64,000 nucleotides of DNA from Diphasiastrum complanatum (Eukaryota > Streptophyta > Lycopodiopsida > Lycopodiales > Lycopodiaceae), in the NCBI GenBank assembly GCA_029204225.1, contig MU831966.1:29987-93986 (forward strand), read 5' to 3'. Made by a program: the position numbers and the translations under genes. Shown one piece after another: positions 24,130 to 34,315 of this stretch; within the stretch, counting starts at the first letter, position 1; each line of letters starts with the position of its first letter. The notes under the pieces are model-generated. The model had not been told where the DNA came from, ran no database searches, and saw only the letters and a list, made by a program, of their open reading frames with translations.

Positions 24130-25094
24130 CTAGGAGTTAAACTTAAGTTCACCATAATTCGACTCATGAGTATTCGTGTCATCAGAGTCCATCTCAATTC
24201 CTGAGCACCAGTCTACTATGTAAATACAAATACACACTCTCTCTCTCTATAATGACACTACAGCCTTACTCTCTGAAGTTGAACGTCTGTGCAATCAACC
24301 AACTGGAACAGAAGCAGAATCGATGACGAACTCTTCGAGTTCAAGGACCACGAGATCTTCTTCTTCGACCTCCTTCAAACTCAAAGTCTTCTAGTTCAAG
24401 GTCCATGTTGTCCACAATGTCCCATCCGACATAGACCACATCATAGTTCACTTTAGTACATTTTGGTAACTGCGATGCTTCACGCTCGTTCCCCATGCAG
24501 TCTTTGTAATTGTTTCATGTATATATACTAATGACAACTCATGAGACAAAAAAAGAACCATGATCATGAGATGTTAAAAGTGGAGAAGAGTGAATCAGAG
24601 TTCTTGCATGAACTCCATTGTGTCTACACTATCTGATTTCTTAGAATCAGAGATGTCCGAGAGAGTGAAAGCCATTCAAGGAATAGAGATAATTATTTAA
24701 TCTGTAGCTAACTAAGTAAGATCACTGCACATAGTTCACCACTATTGTGAACCATTCTTGGACACAAGATCGTGATCTGATCGTTGTATTCACAACAACT
24801 TAATTTAGATTCTCTATTTTCTTATGCTTATTGCACTATGAATGCTTTCTGATAATTTTCTTTCTCAATTGACACTCACTCAATTCAGAATGTCTAATCT
24901 CAAAGGAAGCATGGCTGTCTAAGATGCCTAATTGTTCACTAACTTCATGGTTGTCTCTGAAACCTAACAAGACATTCCTCCATTCGATCTAAGTCGATGT
25001 TAATGTTGTAGCTTTGGTAACGATCCTGTAAAGTTCTCTATGTTGGGGCTATGTTTCTTATTCTGCACCTAGTCTATTCGAGAGCACCCCAACA
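24130..25094 (+). repeat. Copia LTR, oriented against the pol it touches
   Basis: A copy of the 11993-12977 LTR in the same plus orientation, ending ...gagcaccccaaca at 25094. Its first ten or so bases are diverged or lost. Instead of a PBS, the next bases are the 3' end of a minus-strand RNase H gene. A normal 3' LTR for that gene would be in minus orientation, so the arrangement is anomalous. Confidence 0.8.
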
Positions 25095-26601
25095 CACAAG
25101 ACTCTTGACTTGGTTAGAAGAGCAACATGCTTTTCTCTTGACAGAAGCTTAGTCAAGATATCAGCCAACATACTGGCAGTAGGACAAGAACTTAATTCGA
25201 CATCTTTATTCTGAACTTTCTTCCTTAGAAAATGAAATTGAACTTCAATATGTTTAGTTCTAGAGTGAGTTTGGGGATTCAGAGATAGAGCAATGCAGCT
25301 CTGATTGTCGCAATAGAGTATTGTTGGACTGATTTGAGAGATTATAAAACCCTGAAGCAATCTTTTGAGCCAGATAATTTCGTTCACTGTAGAGGTAGCT
25401 GCAACATATTCTGATTTTGTGGAAGACAAAGAAATGAATTTATGCTTTCGACTATTCTATGAAATCAGTCCTCCTAGAAAACAAAGATAGCCAGATGTAG
25501 ATTTTCTTGTGTCCACATTACCAACCCAGTCAGAGTCAAAATAAGTAATGTCAAAGAATCCTTTGTATTTCCATTATAACACAAAGCATAGTGCTTAGTG
25601 GCTTGAATGTATCTTAGTACTCTGAGTAGAGCTTTCCAGTGAGGTAGGCCGAGACTTGACATAAACTATGACAATGTGCTGACTATAAATGCTAGATCAG
25701 GTCTGGTGCAAACCATGGCATACATGATCGATCTGAGTATCGACTGATAGGGGTAGTTGCACATCTGTTTCTTCTCTGCATCAGTTTTCGGGCACATATC
25801 CTTTGATAGTTTGAATCTTGGGTACATGGGCAAGTCTATTGATTTGCAGTTTTCCATGCCATACCTGTAGAGATACATGTAGAGTACACTGGTTAGATAC
25901 CTTTCTTGACTTAGTGTGATTCTTCTCCTTGCTTTGTCTCTTATTATCTCGATTCCTAGAAAGTAGTGCACAGGGCCTGAATCAGTCATTTCGAATTCCT
26001 TCGACAAGAGAGTCTTCATCTCATGAAGCAACTGATTTGAATTGTTGATGATCAGTGAGTCATCAACATATAGAGCTATTATGACATAGCTTGAGCCTCT
26101 GTGTTTGAGATAAACATTAGAGTCAGTAGAGTTCGGGATGAAGTCATGCTGTAACAAGAATCGATTGATTCTATCAAACCAGGCCCTTGGAGCTTGCTTT
26201 AGCCCATAGAGAGCTTTATGTAGCCTACATATTTTATGTTCTAGGCCTTGAAGGATATAACCTTCAGGTTGATAGATGTAAATGTATTCTTGTATATATC
26301 CGTTCAGAAAGGCTGTTTGAACATCCATCTGGTGAACTTCCAGATCTTCAACAACTGGGAAGGTAAATAAAGATCGGATTGACTGAAGGCGTATGACTAG
26401 ACTATATGTCTCAGTGTTGTCAATTCCATAGGTTTGTTCGTAACCTTTGACGACTAGACAAGCTTTCCATCTGGCTGTTGAACCATCTGGATTGAGCTTC
26501 ATCTTGAAGATCCACTTGGTGTTGATGATCTTTGCATCTGTAGGAGCTTCGACAAGACACCAGGTCTTGTTCTTCATTAATGAATTGTACTTAGCATGCA
26601 T
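25095..26601 (-). pseudogene. Ty1/copia reverse transcriptase and RNase H
   Basis: Well-preserved minus-strand copia pol. The 311-residue piece starting at 26601 contains NKTWCLVE, INTKWIFKMKLNPDGS, YSLVIRLQSIR, VHQMDVQTAFLNG, LHKALYGLKQAPRAWF, the catalytic box ALYVDDSLI, the FLGIEI block and YQSILRSIMYAMVCTRPDLAF. A stop near 25666 and a frameshift near 25480 separate RT from RNase H. RNase H resumes at 25429 with SSTKSEYVAATSTVNEIIWL, YCDNQSCIALSLNP and LADILTKLL. RT copies element RNA into DNA, and RNase H removes the template. It belongs with the integrase at 26646-27658 and the gag/protease at 31172-32040. Confidence 0.9.
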
Positions 26602-26645
26602 GGCAGAATGCTAGTTGTCTGCATTCGAACTTGACAATGTTTCTG

Positions 26646-27658
26646 TTATTGAAGTGGATTCATCGTTGTTGATGAATGTCTGAGGGATAAAATGATCAGA
26701 TTCTTGTCAATGTTGTGCAGTTCTTCGAACAATAGTCGGTTGCTGACATGATGATCTTCGATGTTTGTTGGAACGGTTGCAGGTCGAGGACTGTCGATGG
26801 TAATAGGAGTCGTTGGAACGAACTCTTGCATTGGTTGCTTCTGCTTAAAGTCAAAGAATTTGTCTTCTAGGAAGACGACATCTCGACTAACTGATATTCG
26901 GCTTGACTCGACATCAAATATTTGATACGCTTTATGTGATGTTGAATATCCAATGAAGATAATTTTGCAGTTGACAGGGTCAAGCTTCTTTCTCAAATCA
27001 GAGGGAATGTGTACATAACAAAGACAATCAAACACTCGGAGGTGTTGTAGACTCGGTTTGTAGCCATAGAAAGCTTTGAAGGGAGTCTTTGAGTTGACTG
27101 CTTTGGTACTTGAATAGTTTTGCAGATAGCAAGTTATTGAAACAGCTTCAGCCCAAAAATTCTTGGTGAGCTGAGCATTTGACATCATTGATCGTATTGC
27201 ATTTAGCAATGTTCAGTTCTTCCTTTCGGCTACTCCATTTTGCTGTAGTATGTACCTGGTGGTGAACTGATGATGAATGCCGAATGATGCTAGATAGTCA
27301 AACATTTCGTTTGACAGAAACTCTCCATCGCTGTCTATATAAAGGGTCCTGAGTCATTGATCAGTCTGTGTCTCAACAAATTGTTTGAAGTCTTTGAAAC
27401 AATTAAATGCCTCAGACTTGTTCCTAATGAACATAATGCTAGTAAATCTAGAATAATCATCAAAAAAAAGTGATAAAATATAGTGTAGAACCCAGAGAGG
27501 GAATACTCATAGGGCCACCCAGATCACTATGTATCAATTCTAGAATGGACTTAGCTCTAGTGGCTTGTCCCTTTGGGAATCTTGATCTAGGTTGTTTGCT
27601 TAGTAGGCACATCTCACAGACATGTCGAATGTCAGTGGAGGCAACATTACAGTTTAAG
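26646..27658 (-). pseudogene. Ty1/copia integrase, interrupted by a nested element
   Basis: Minus-strand integrase of the older copia. Reading leftwards from 27658 it shows HVCEMCLLSKQPRSRF (end of the zinc site), LELIHSDLGGPM, FFDDYSRFTSIMF, YIDSDGEFLSNE and QQNGVAERKN (acidic catalytic positions). It then runs into the open 187-residue piece (27209-26646) with LTKNFWAEAVSITCYLQN and YKPSLQHLRVFDCLCYV. The N-terminal LWHRRLGHLN half lies beyond the nested element at 31172-31250, so that insertion landed in the pre-integrase region. Stops near 27210 and 27350 show loss of function. Confidence 0.88.
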
Positions 27659-27663
27659 TCCTT
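27659..27663 (+). other. Target-site duplication (left) of the nested copia
   Basis: tcctt, identical to 31167-31171 on the other side of the element. Confidence 0.9.
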
Positions 27664-28526
27664 TGATAAATTTTACAGTTTTTAGGACAATAATGATTGT
27701 ACTTTACAATCATAGAGAGTTATTGGTTGCTTAATCAATGAATCTATCAAGTTCTACACATTAGATCTTGATCTAGATTCACTACACTTGGATTTAAGCA
27801 AGAGCAATGGATCAACACATCATTTTTTTAGTGAGAGCGGCTTCACACGTGTGGAGTACTGTCCACTGTACGACCTGCACCCGAAACAACAAGTACAATG
27901 ATACTAGATAGCAATCATGCATAAAAATCACAAGACAAATGACTAGAAATCTCACAAAAGTGTAGAGTGCAAAAGTCTCATCAATTTTCTTAGCAAAATG
28001 ATGATCCTTTTATGGATCAAGTACATCCATGAGTCTGGTACAGTCCAGCAGGCCTTCACACGTGTGAAGAGTGCCACATCACTCAGATCTATCCATTTTA
28101 TCCATCCTTGATCCTTATCCAATAGTTGACCTTCTAGAATATGACTAAAATCCAAAAAGCTAGTCTCCTAGAATATAGGAATATTCCCTACAAAATAGGA
28201 TCTAAGGAAAATGGTCAACTCTTACCTTCTAGTACTCTATACACACGTGTGAAAATCCACTTGCCATGTGGGAGCATTTACTCATGCACATGCAAGGAAA
28301 AGCTAATTTGTAGGTGACTAGTCAACTTGACTAAAAACTAGTCATTTCATGTTCACACTAACTAGAATGATACAAAATCAATTTGGATATATACAAACAT
28401 GAAAAGTACATCCTTTCACACGTGGGAACAAGATACACACGTGTGAAATCATATCATCAACATATTCTAATGTTTGATCAATATTTACATGAACCAATGT
28501 CAAGTGAGAAGTGACAATTTTCAACA
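27664..28526 (-). repeat. 3' LTR of the nested copia (863 bp)
   Basis: In minus orientation it starts TGTTGAAAATTGTCACTTC at 28526 and ends ...aaatttatca at 27664. It contains five CACACGTG-type G-box palindromes (near 27844, 28054, 28242, 28416 and 28436), including the 16-bp palindrome cttcacacgtgtgaag. Confidence 0.95.
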
Positions 28527-28539
28527 CTCCTCCTCACTT
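28527..28539 (-). other. Polypurine tract of the nested copia
   Basis: On the minus strand aagtgaggaggag abuts the TGTTGAAAA start of the 3' LTR. It begins right after the stop codon of the fused frame. Confidence 0.8.
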
Positions 28540-29811
28540 CTAACTTGGCAAATCTAGTGTACATCTATCTACAATTCCAAGAGCATATCTTAACTTAAAA
28601 AATGGATCTTTGGACAATGGTTTGGTTAAGATACCAGCTATGGATTCGGATGATGGTACATGATGTAGTTGCACTTCCTTGGATTGTACCTTCTCCCTCA
28701 CAAAGTGGTGAGCTATCTGAATATGCTTTGTTCTAGCATGGAAGATAGGATTTGAAGCAATTTGTTGAGAAGCTTGATTGTCACAAAATATGTAAGCGAT
28801 CTCCTCGGCCTCTAGCAAATGTAGTTCCATCAAGAGTCTTCTTAGCCATAGGAGCTCTTTGGTTGTTGAAGTCAATGCCTTGTACTCGGCTTCACAAGAA
28901 GATAGTGAGATTGTATCTTGCTTTTTGGAAAGCCAAGATATCACTCCTCCACAAAGAAATGTTGCAAATGCACTAATGGACTTCCTATCCATCTTGTCAC
29001 CTGCAAAATCTGAATCCGAGTAGGCTCTCAAGTGCAAGTTAGATCCTTCATAAAGTATGCCAAAAAATCTAGTACTAGAAACATATCTAAGTACTCTCTT
29101 GGCACTTTTCCAATGATGAACTAAAGGAGCTTGCATACTTTGACTCAACTTGCTTACACAAAAACTTAAGTCAGGTCTCGTGATAGTTAAATAGATTAGA
29201 GAGCCTATAAGCTTCCTAAAGAGAGTGATGTCCTCAAAGGATGCTTCATCACTTTCATTAGTTGCTTTCACAACATGCTCCATAGGGGTGTCAATCCCCT
29301 TACAATCTTTCATACCAAATCTTTCAAGAATGGAAGTAGCATACTTAGATTGACTTATGAAAGTACAATTGCTATTTCTAGACACTTCTATCCCAAGTAT
29401 AAACTTTAGGAAGCCTAGATCTACCATCTTGAACTCACTAGATAAGTCAACTTTTACTTTGCCTATGCCATCATCATCATTTCCTATCATAATGATGTCA
29501 TCAACATAAAGAACCAAAATGATGATCTTTCTCTTTAATGAATCCCAAGCCTCTTTGGATGAGGTACAAGAAGACACCTCTTTCAAGAGGTCATTGCATA
29601 CATTTAACTTTATGCAATGTAGAGCTAATCTTGCTGTCTTCTTGTATTTGGCTTGTTCTTGGGGAGTTTGAGGCTCTTCCTCTACTCCTTGAACTATGTC
29701 ATATAGATCATGGATCACTAGGAGTGATTCCATTCTCACTTTCCAAATGGAATAATTTGTGGAAGTGAGTCTCTCACTTGATTCCATCAAATATCCACCC
29801 ATGGATGACAT
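28540..29811 (-). CDS. Fused gag N-terminus / RT C-terminal half / RNase H polyprotein
   Basis: An uninterrupted 423-residue frame. Residues 1 to about 93 are a copia gag start: LTSTNYSIWKVRMESLL, LYDIVQGVEEEPQTPQE, then SSKEAWDSLKRK. At about residue 94 the protein passes straight into the second half of RT, with VLYVDDIIMIGNDDDGI containing the YVDD catalytic box. LGFLKFILGIEV, IDTPME, LIGSLIYLTITRPDLSF and VHHWKSAKRVLRYV follow. RNase H then runs to the end (AYSDSDFAGDKMDRKS, SLSSCEAEYKAL, FCDNQASQQIASNP, SKDPFFKLRYALGIV). Missing are the rest of gag, zinc knuckle, protease, integrase and the RT fingers. The deletion kept the frame. Whether the product is made or useful is unknown. Confidence 0.88.
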   Translation of the reverse strand: MSSMGGYLMESSERLTSTNYSIWKVRMESLLVIHDLYDIVQGVEEEPQTPQEQAKYKKTARLALHCIKLNVCNDLLKEVSSCTSSKEAWDSLKRKIIILVLYVDDIIMIGNDDDGIGKVKVDLSSEFKMVDLGFLKFILGIEVSRNSNCTFISQSKYATSILERFGMKDCKGIDTPMEHVVKATNESDEASFEDITLFRKLIGSLIYLTITRPDLSFCVSKLSQSMQAPLVHHWKSAKRVLRYVSSTRFFGILYEGSNLHLRAYSDSDFAGDKMDRKSISAFATFLCGGVISWLSKKQDTISLSSCEAEYKALTSTTKELLWLRRLLMELHLLEAEEIAYIFCDNQASQQIASNPIFHARTKHIQIAHHFVREKVQSKEVQLHHVPSSESIAGILTKPLSKDPFFKLRYALGIVDRCTLDLPS

Positions 29812-30290
29812 TTTAGAATGAATGCTCTTTTAAAAATCACAAAGATTTTTGAATTTTAAAAGATCTATGAAAAGGCCTAAAGCTTACTAGAATGCCTATA
29901 GGCTTGTCTCTATCAAACTAGCACACAAGCTTGAATGATACTCAAAGATCTTACTAAAAATTTCTAGCTTTCACTCTCACAAAAAAATTGCTTTACACTT
30001 TTCTTAGAGATTTCACTTCAACTAAGGATCTGAACAAATCAGCCTCTTAAGATCTGATCTTAGAATCTAAAAAGAAATGCTTCAATGATCCAAAACACTA
30101 TTTGGTCATAGGCATTAGTTAGAATGAATCTAGATCAATACTATGTACATACACAGCCTCCAAGTCGTTTTTATCCAAATGATTACAAGCTATCACTCTA
30201 GAAGAACTCGCCCTCACTAGTATTGGCCAAAAAACAAATTTTGCCAATGATCTTTACAAGATTTATGATTCAATGATTACTCTCTTACTT

Positions 30291-30303
30291 GGCTCTGATA
30301 CCA
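30291..30303 (-). other. Primer-binding site of the nested copia
   Basis: On the minus strand tggtatcagagcc follows the ...tca end of the 5' LTR directly, a perfect initiator tRNA-Met-type site. Confidence 0.9.
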
Positions 30304-31166
30304 TGATAAATTTTACAGTTTTTAGGACAATAATGATTGTACTTTACAATCATAGAGAGTTATTGGTTGCTTAATCAATGAATCTATCAAGTTCTACACA
30401 TTAGATCTTGATCTAGATTCACTACACTTGGATTTAAGCAAGAGCAATGGATCAACACATCATTTTTTTAGTGAGAGCGGCTTCACACGTGTGGAGTACT
30501 GTCCACTGTACGGCAGGCACCTGAAACAACAAGTACAATGATACTAGATAGCAATCATGCATAAAAATCACAAGACAAATGACTAGAAATCTCACAAAAG
30601 TGTAGAGTGCAAAAGTCTCATCAATTTTCTTAGCAAAATGATGATCCTTTTATGGATCAAGTACATCCATGAGTCTGGTACAGTCCAGCAGGCCTTCACA
30701 CGTGTGAAGAGTGCCACATCACTCAGATCTATCCATTTTATCCATCCTTGATCCTTATCCAATAGTTGACCTTCTAGAATATGACTAAAATCCAAAAAGC
30801 TAGTCTCCTAGAATATAGGAATATTCCCTACAAAATAGGATCTAAGGAAAATGGTCAACTCTTATCTTCTAGTACTCTATACACACGTGTGAACATCCAC
30901 TTGCCATGTGGGAGCATTTACTCATGCACATGCAAGGAAAAGCTAATTTGTAGTTGACTAGTCAACTTGACTAGAAACTAGTCATTTCATGTTCACACTA
31001 ACTAGAATGATACAAAATCAATTTGGATATATACAAACATGAAAAGTACATCCTTTCACACGTGGGAACAATCTCCACACGTGTGAAATCATATCATCAA
31101 CATATTCTAATATTTGATCAATATTTACATGAACCAATGTCAAGTGAGAAGTGACAATTTTCAACA
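30304..31166 (-). repeat. 5' LTR of the nested copia (863 bp)
   Basis: Same length as the 3' LTR and about 98-99% identical by eye. Differences cluster near 30514-30530 and 31070-31080. Confidence 0.95.
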
Positions 31167-31171
31167 TCCTT
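31167..31171 (+). other. Target-site duplication (right) of the nested copia
   Basis: tcctt, matching 27659-27663. Confidence 0.9.
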
Positions 31172-32040
31172 GACCATGCTACTATGATGCATATACAAGA
31201 TTGAATGCATGTTTAGATGTCCTAATCTTCGATGCCATAATTGGGCATTTTAAGTACTCACATTGGTTGAAAGTGCATATTTGTGACCCAAAATGTACAC
31301 ATTACCTTCTTTGTTTGCAGAGAAGACTTCTTTATCGTACTTGTCTAGAATGGTACATTGTCTTAAATTGAACATGGCTCTGTAGCCTTGATCAGTGAAC
31401 TTGCTTACTGACAATAAATTGGTCAGCTTGGGTATGTAAAGTACATCCTTGAGCAAGATCATTTTACCATTTGGAAGATAAAGACGAATAGATCCTTTGC
31501 CTTCGATCTGTAGTGTACTTGAGTCACTGAAGTAGACATACTTCGAATCTGCTGGTGTGAGATCTTCGAATAAGGACTTACATGAAGTCATGTGCCGAGA
31601 AGCACCAAAATCGAGATACCAATCCAATGCATCTCTAATGGTTACATCTTGTATCATTAGCAGAGTTGGGTCATTTTGAGAGTGTCTAGTAGAATCAGAT
31701 CCTTCATCCTGCTGCATCTTCTTCTTGGCTTCATTGTGCTTGAGAACTCGACTATCCTTGATGTCGTGGTTGGTTCTCTTGCAGTACTTGCAGAAGAGTC
31801 TGGTCTTAGGCTTTTGATGCTTTTGATGTTGTGCTTGCTGGTCTAAATCAGTTTGCTCATCAGCTTTTGTCTTCTTGTCCTTCAAAGATTTCTTCTTCGG
31901 GAGTTGTTGCTTATTCGAATATAGAGCGAATGTCTTTGTATTCGACGTGGAAAAGCTTTTTCTTCTTACGTCTTCCTGCAATAAGCTTGTTGTCACCTTT
32001 TGTAGAGACAGCTCAAGAGTACTAGTAGATTGTCGTATCC
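31172..32040 (-). pseudogene. Older copia gag C-terminus, protease and pre-integrase head
   Basis: Minus-strand continuation of the older copia, starting at the proposed inversion breakpoint. From 32040 leftwards it reads GYDNLLVLLSCLYKR, then TSLLQEDVRRKS (gag-UBN2 end) and a Lys/Gln-rich linker. CKYCKRTNHDIKDS is a zinc knuckle whose last Cys is Ser. The protease region has WYLDFGASRHMT, where copia proteases have DSGAS/T, so the Ser after the catalytic Asp is Phe. YIPKLTNLLSVSKFTDQG follows. The pre-integrase motif LWHRRLGHLNMHSIL lies at about 31250-31200 and is cut by the nested element. About 248 residues are open in one frame, unusually long for such a relic. The N-terminal gag piece is at 13063-13516. 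Confidence 0.88.
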
Positions 32041-32787
32041 CCTGCTACGAAGCTCAAAGAGATCCAAAAGTAACGGATCAAAAGAAAGAGCTGCAGAAAA
32101 GAAAGATGAAGACAACCGTGAACCTGCAAAATAAAACAAGCTTCTCACCCAGCAAGTGGTGGTCAAAGCTCGACATTGCAAGGGTCCAAGGCTGCAACTG
32201 TAGAACTATCAGTTCCTTCATCCTTTCACCAAGCCTTCATCATGTTTTCTTACCGTTATCAAACAGTCCATCCAAATCTGTTCCTACCACCAATTTTTGA
32301 TGAGTCCATACCCTTGAGATTGATAATCAAAGTTTGTGCAATCTGTAGATCGAAGGTTTTCCTTGAGACTGAAACTTCAACTGAGAAAAGAATTGCGGAA
32401 ATGCCCAAAAGCAATATGGAGGATATAAACCTCCCAGAAGATAGAATCTGCCAAGAAACCAAAGATGAAACCGTCAATGGCAGATACAAGTGACTAAACA
32501 AAGAGACACATGGAAAGCACTCGAGCATGCAAGTTGTGAAGTTGCTGAGAGCTCTCCACTTTGAGAATGTCAACCACCTATAGCAATAAGACATTCTAAT
32601 CCAATTGCGGCAATTTGTGAAAGACAATTTTTGTGATAAAAACTGGCGACAATAAGCATTTGGTTTTATGTAAGCGAACGAGGATCTACGCTTTTCCAAG
32701 TGACAATCGAAAATGCCAATGCAAAGCGGAGCGACATCGTCCAATATGAGTTGTATTGGGTCCTACAACACATTAGGGGTGGAATGA
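32041..32787 (+). other. 3' end of the gag-only element's interior, with purine tract
   Basis: Plus-strand sequence between the right inversion breakpoint and the LTR. Its first part reads Lys/Glu-rich in the frame that would continue the minus-strand sequence ending at 13517. A 105-residue open stretch at 32176-32493 is unrecognised. The last bases before the LTR (aggggtggaatga, 32775-32787) are purine-rich and may be the polypurine tract. No pol motif is visible. Confidence 0.5.
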
Positions 32788-33973
32788 TGTTGGCTGATTC
32801 TGACGAATCCCCAAGATACTCGGATAGAGCAACTCAAGAGCACCTCTCACCTTAGACCGAGGAGGTCTCTGAGAAGACGAGACGAATGAAGACTGAGAGC
32901 CGAGTATGAGAGCCGAGAAATGCTAGTTGGTAATAACAAGCCATAACTGTGTAAGCCTCATGGTTAATCCCGAAAGATGGAATGACCATGTAGAAACTAG
33001 TATTTCTAGGCAAATGTAATAAACGCAAGTAGACCTCTCTTAAAGAAAGTAGAGTGAGCCACCTTTTGATGGTGACCTCTAGTGGAGGGCATTATTCCAC
33101 TTGTAATTTGTTAAATGTGAAAATTCCACTAGGATGCCACCTAAGGAGCTCTCTTGCTTATTTAAGAGACTCATTCTTTGTGAAGAGGAGCTTTTTGTGA
33201 ATTGTATCAACTCCATGCTGAAATGAGAAGAGCCTTCACGAGTTTGGTGCATCCATTGAGCTCCTTGATCATGCTTGTTTCTTGAGTGATGCATTTATGA
33301 TATTGTCCTTCCCTCCTTTTGTGTGTGGTTGTGGACTATAGAGTGGATTAGATTTGTTGTTTTCGTAGAGTGGATTAGCTTCTTTTCTTGTTTGTGGATT
33401 AATGTAGAAACTAGCATTCAGGTAAACTAAATAGGCTGGATCTGTGGTGTAGTTCTTGCATATCTCTTTACAATCCAGTTCTTGACATTCTTGGGATGTC
33501 CAAGAATCAAAAGACTGGTTGGTTTCTTGATTCTTGGACTTCTAACATGCTGTAGATTAGTTCTTGTTTCTTGTTTTGTTAATTTATGCAAGTGTAGTTC
33601 AGTTTAGTAATACTTAGGATCTGATTCAGTTCGTTTTAAGAGTAGGTAGCTGTAGAATCTAATGAATGTTCATTTGGGGTGCACTCTGATCTGTGAATGA
33701 GCGTTCTTGGCTTGCATCTATGTATGAATGTAAGTGCGTTCAAGAGAGTTCGTCCCTGAGTAGTCCTCTGACAGGCAGGACAAAAATATACTACAATGAC
33801 AATCTGTCCCTTCTGCCTGGTTTGGCATTGTAAGATCAAGAGCACACATAACGAATTCCCTGAAGCCTGGTAACAGGCAGAATACCAAGCCGTAGAAGCT
33901 GTAAGCAAGAAGAAATAGAACCGTAGTAAACAAATCCTCTGGAGCAGCGGATCTGTAAACATTTATGTAAACA
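32788..33973 (+). repeat. 3' LTR of the gag-only Tat-like element (1186 bp)
   Basis: Runs from TGTTGGCTGATTCTGACG to ...catttatgtaaaca. It is the inverted, near-identical partner of 18147-19314. It is followed by catat (33974-33978), the complement of the flank outside the partner LTR, and not by a PBS. It therefore behaves as the 3' LTR. Confidence 0.88.
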
Positions 33974-33978
33974 CATAT

Positions 33979-34315
33979 TGGGCTTGGGTCATTGGAAAAA
34001 ACTTACAGGTGTGATTCATGATGGAATCAAAAAGCTGCAAATGCAAACGGGCAAAGCGTGAATCTTTTGGAGCCAGCTCTAGGCTGGAGAGCTGATGGAG
34101 ATCGCACGATTGGGTGTGATCAGAGGGCAAACAATATGATGGGTGTTTTGGAGGGGACACTAATGGTGAGGACTTCACGGTGTGCTCATTTTTTGGTGAT
34201 ACAGCAGGAGGCCAGTCATTGGCATTGGCATCGATGGGGATGCATCTACCATCACGGGCGTGGATAAGCTATCTCTAGCTTTCATGCATTTGGCTGTATT
34301 TGCAGGAGTCTAGGT
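33979..34315. other. No gene recognised (337 bp)
   Basis: Short, GC-richer than its surroundings, with an open stretch at 34058-34267 that matches nothing I recognise. It may be pre-insertion flanking DNA. Confidence 0.3.

Larger units (their letters stand above)
27664..31166 (-). mobile_element. Complete nested non-autonomous copia element, 3503 bp
   Basis: A structurally complete LTR retrotransposon on the minus strand, inserted into the older copia integrase. It has 863-bp LTRs at both ends, a PBS at 30291-30303, one open frame (29811 to 28540), a purine tract beside the 3' LTR and a perfect TCCTT duplication. About a dozen mismatches were seen between the two LTRs by eye, so the insertion is recent compared with its surroundings. 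Only about 1.8 kb lie between the LTRs, against roughly 4 kb or more for a full copia. Zinc knuckle, protease, integrase and the N-terminal half of RT are missing. It would need proteins from a complete relative to move. Confidence 0.93.

Noticed and set aside
27664-31166. Reading the direct repeats at 27664 and 30304 as a simple segmental duplication
   Set aside because: PBS, purine tract, fused polyprotein and a flanking 5-bp duplication show they are LTRs of one inserted element.
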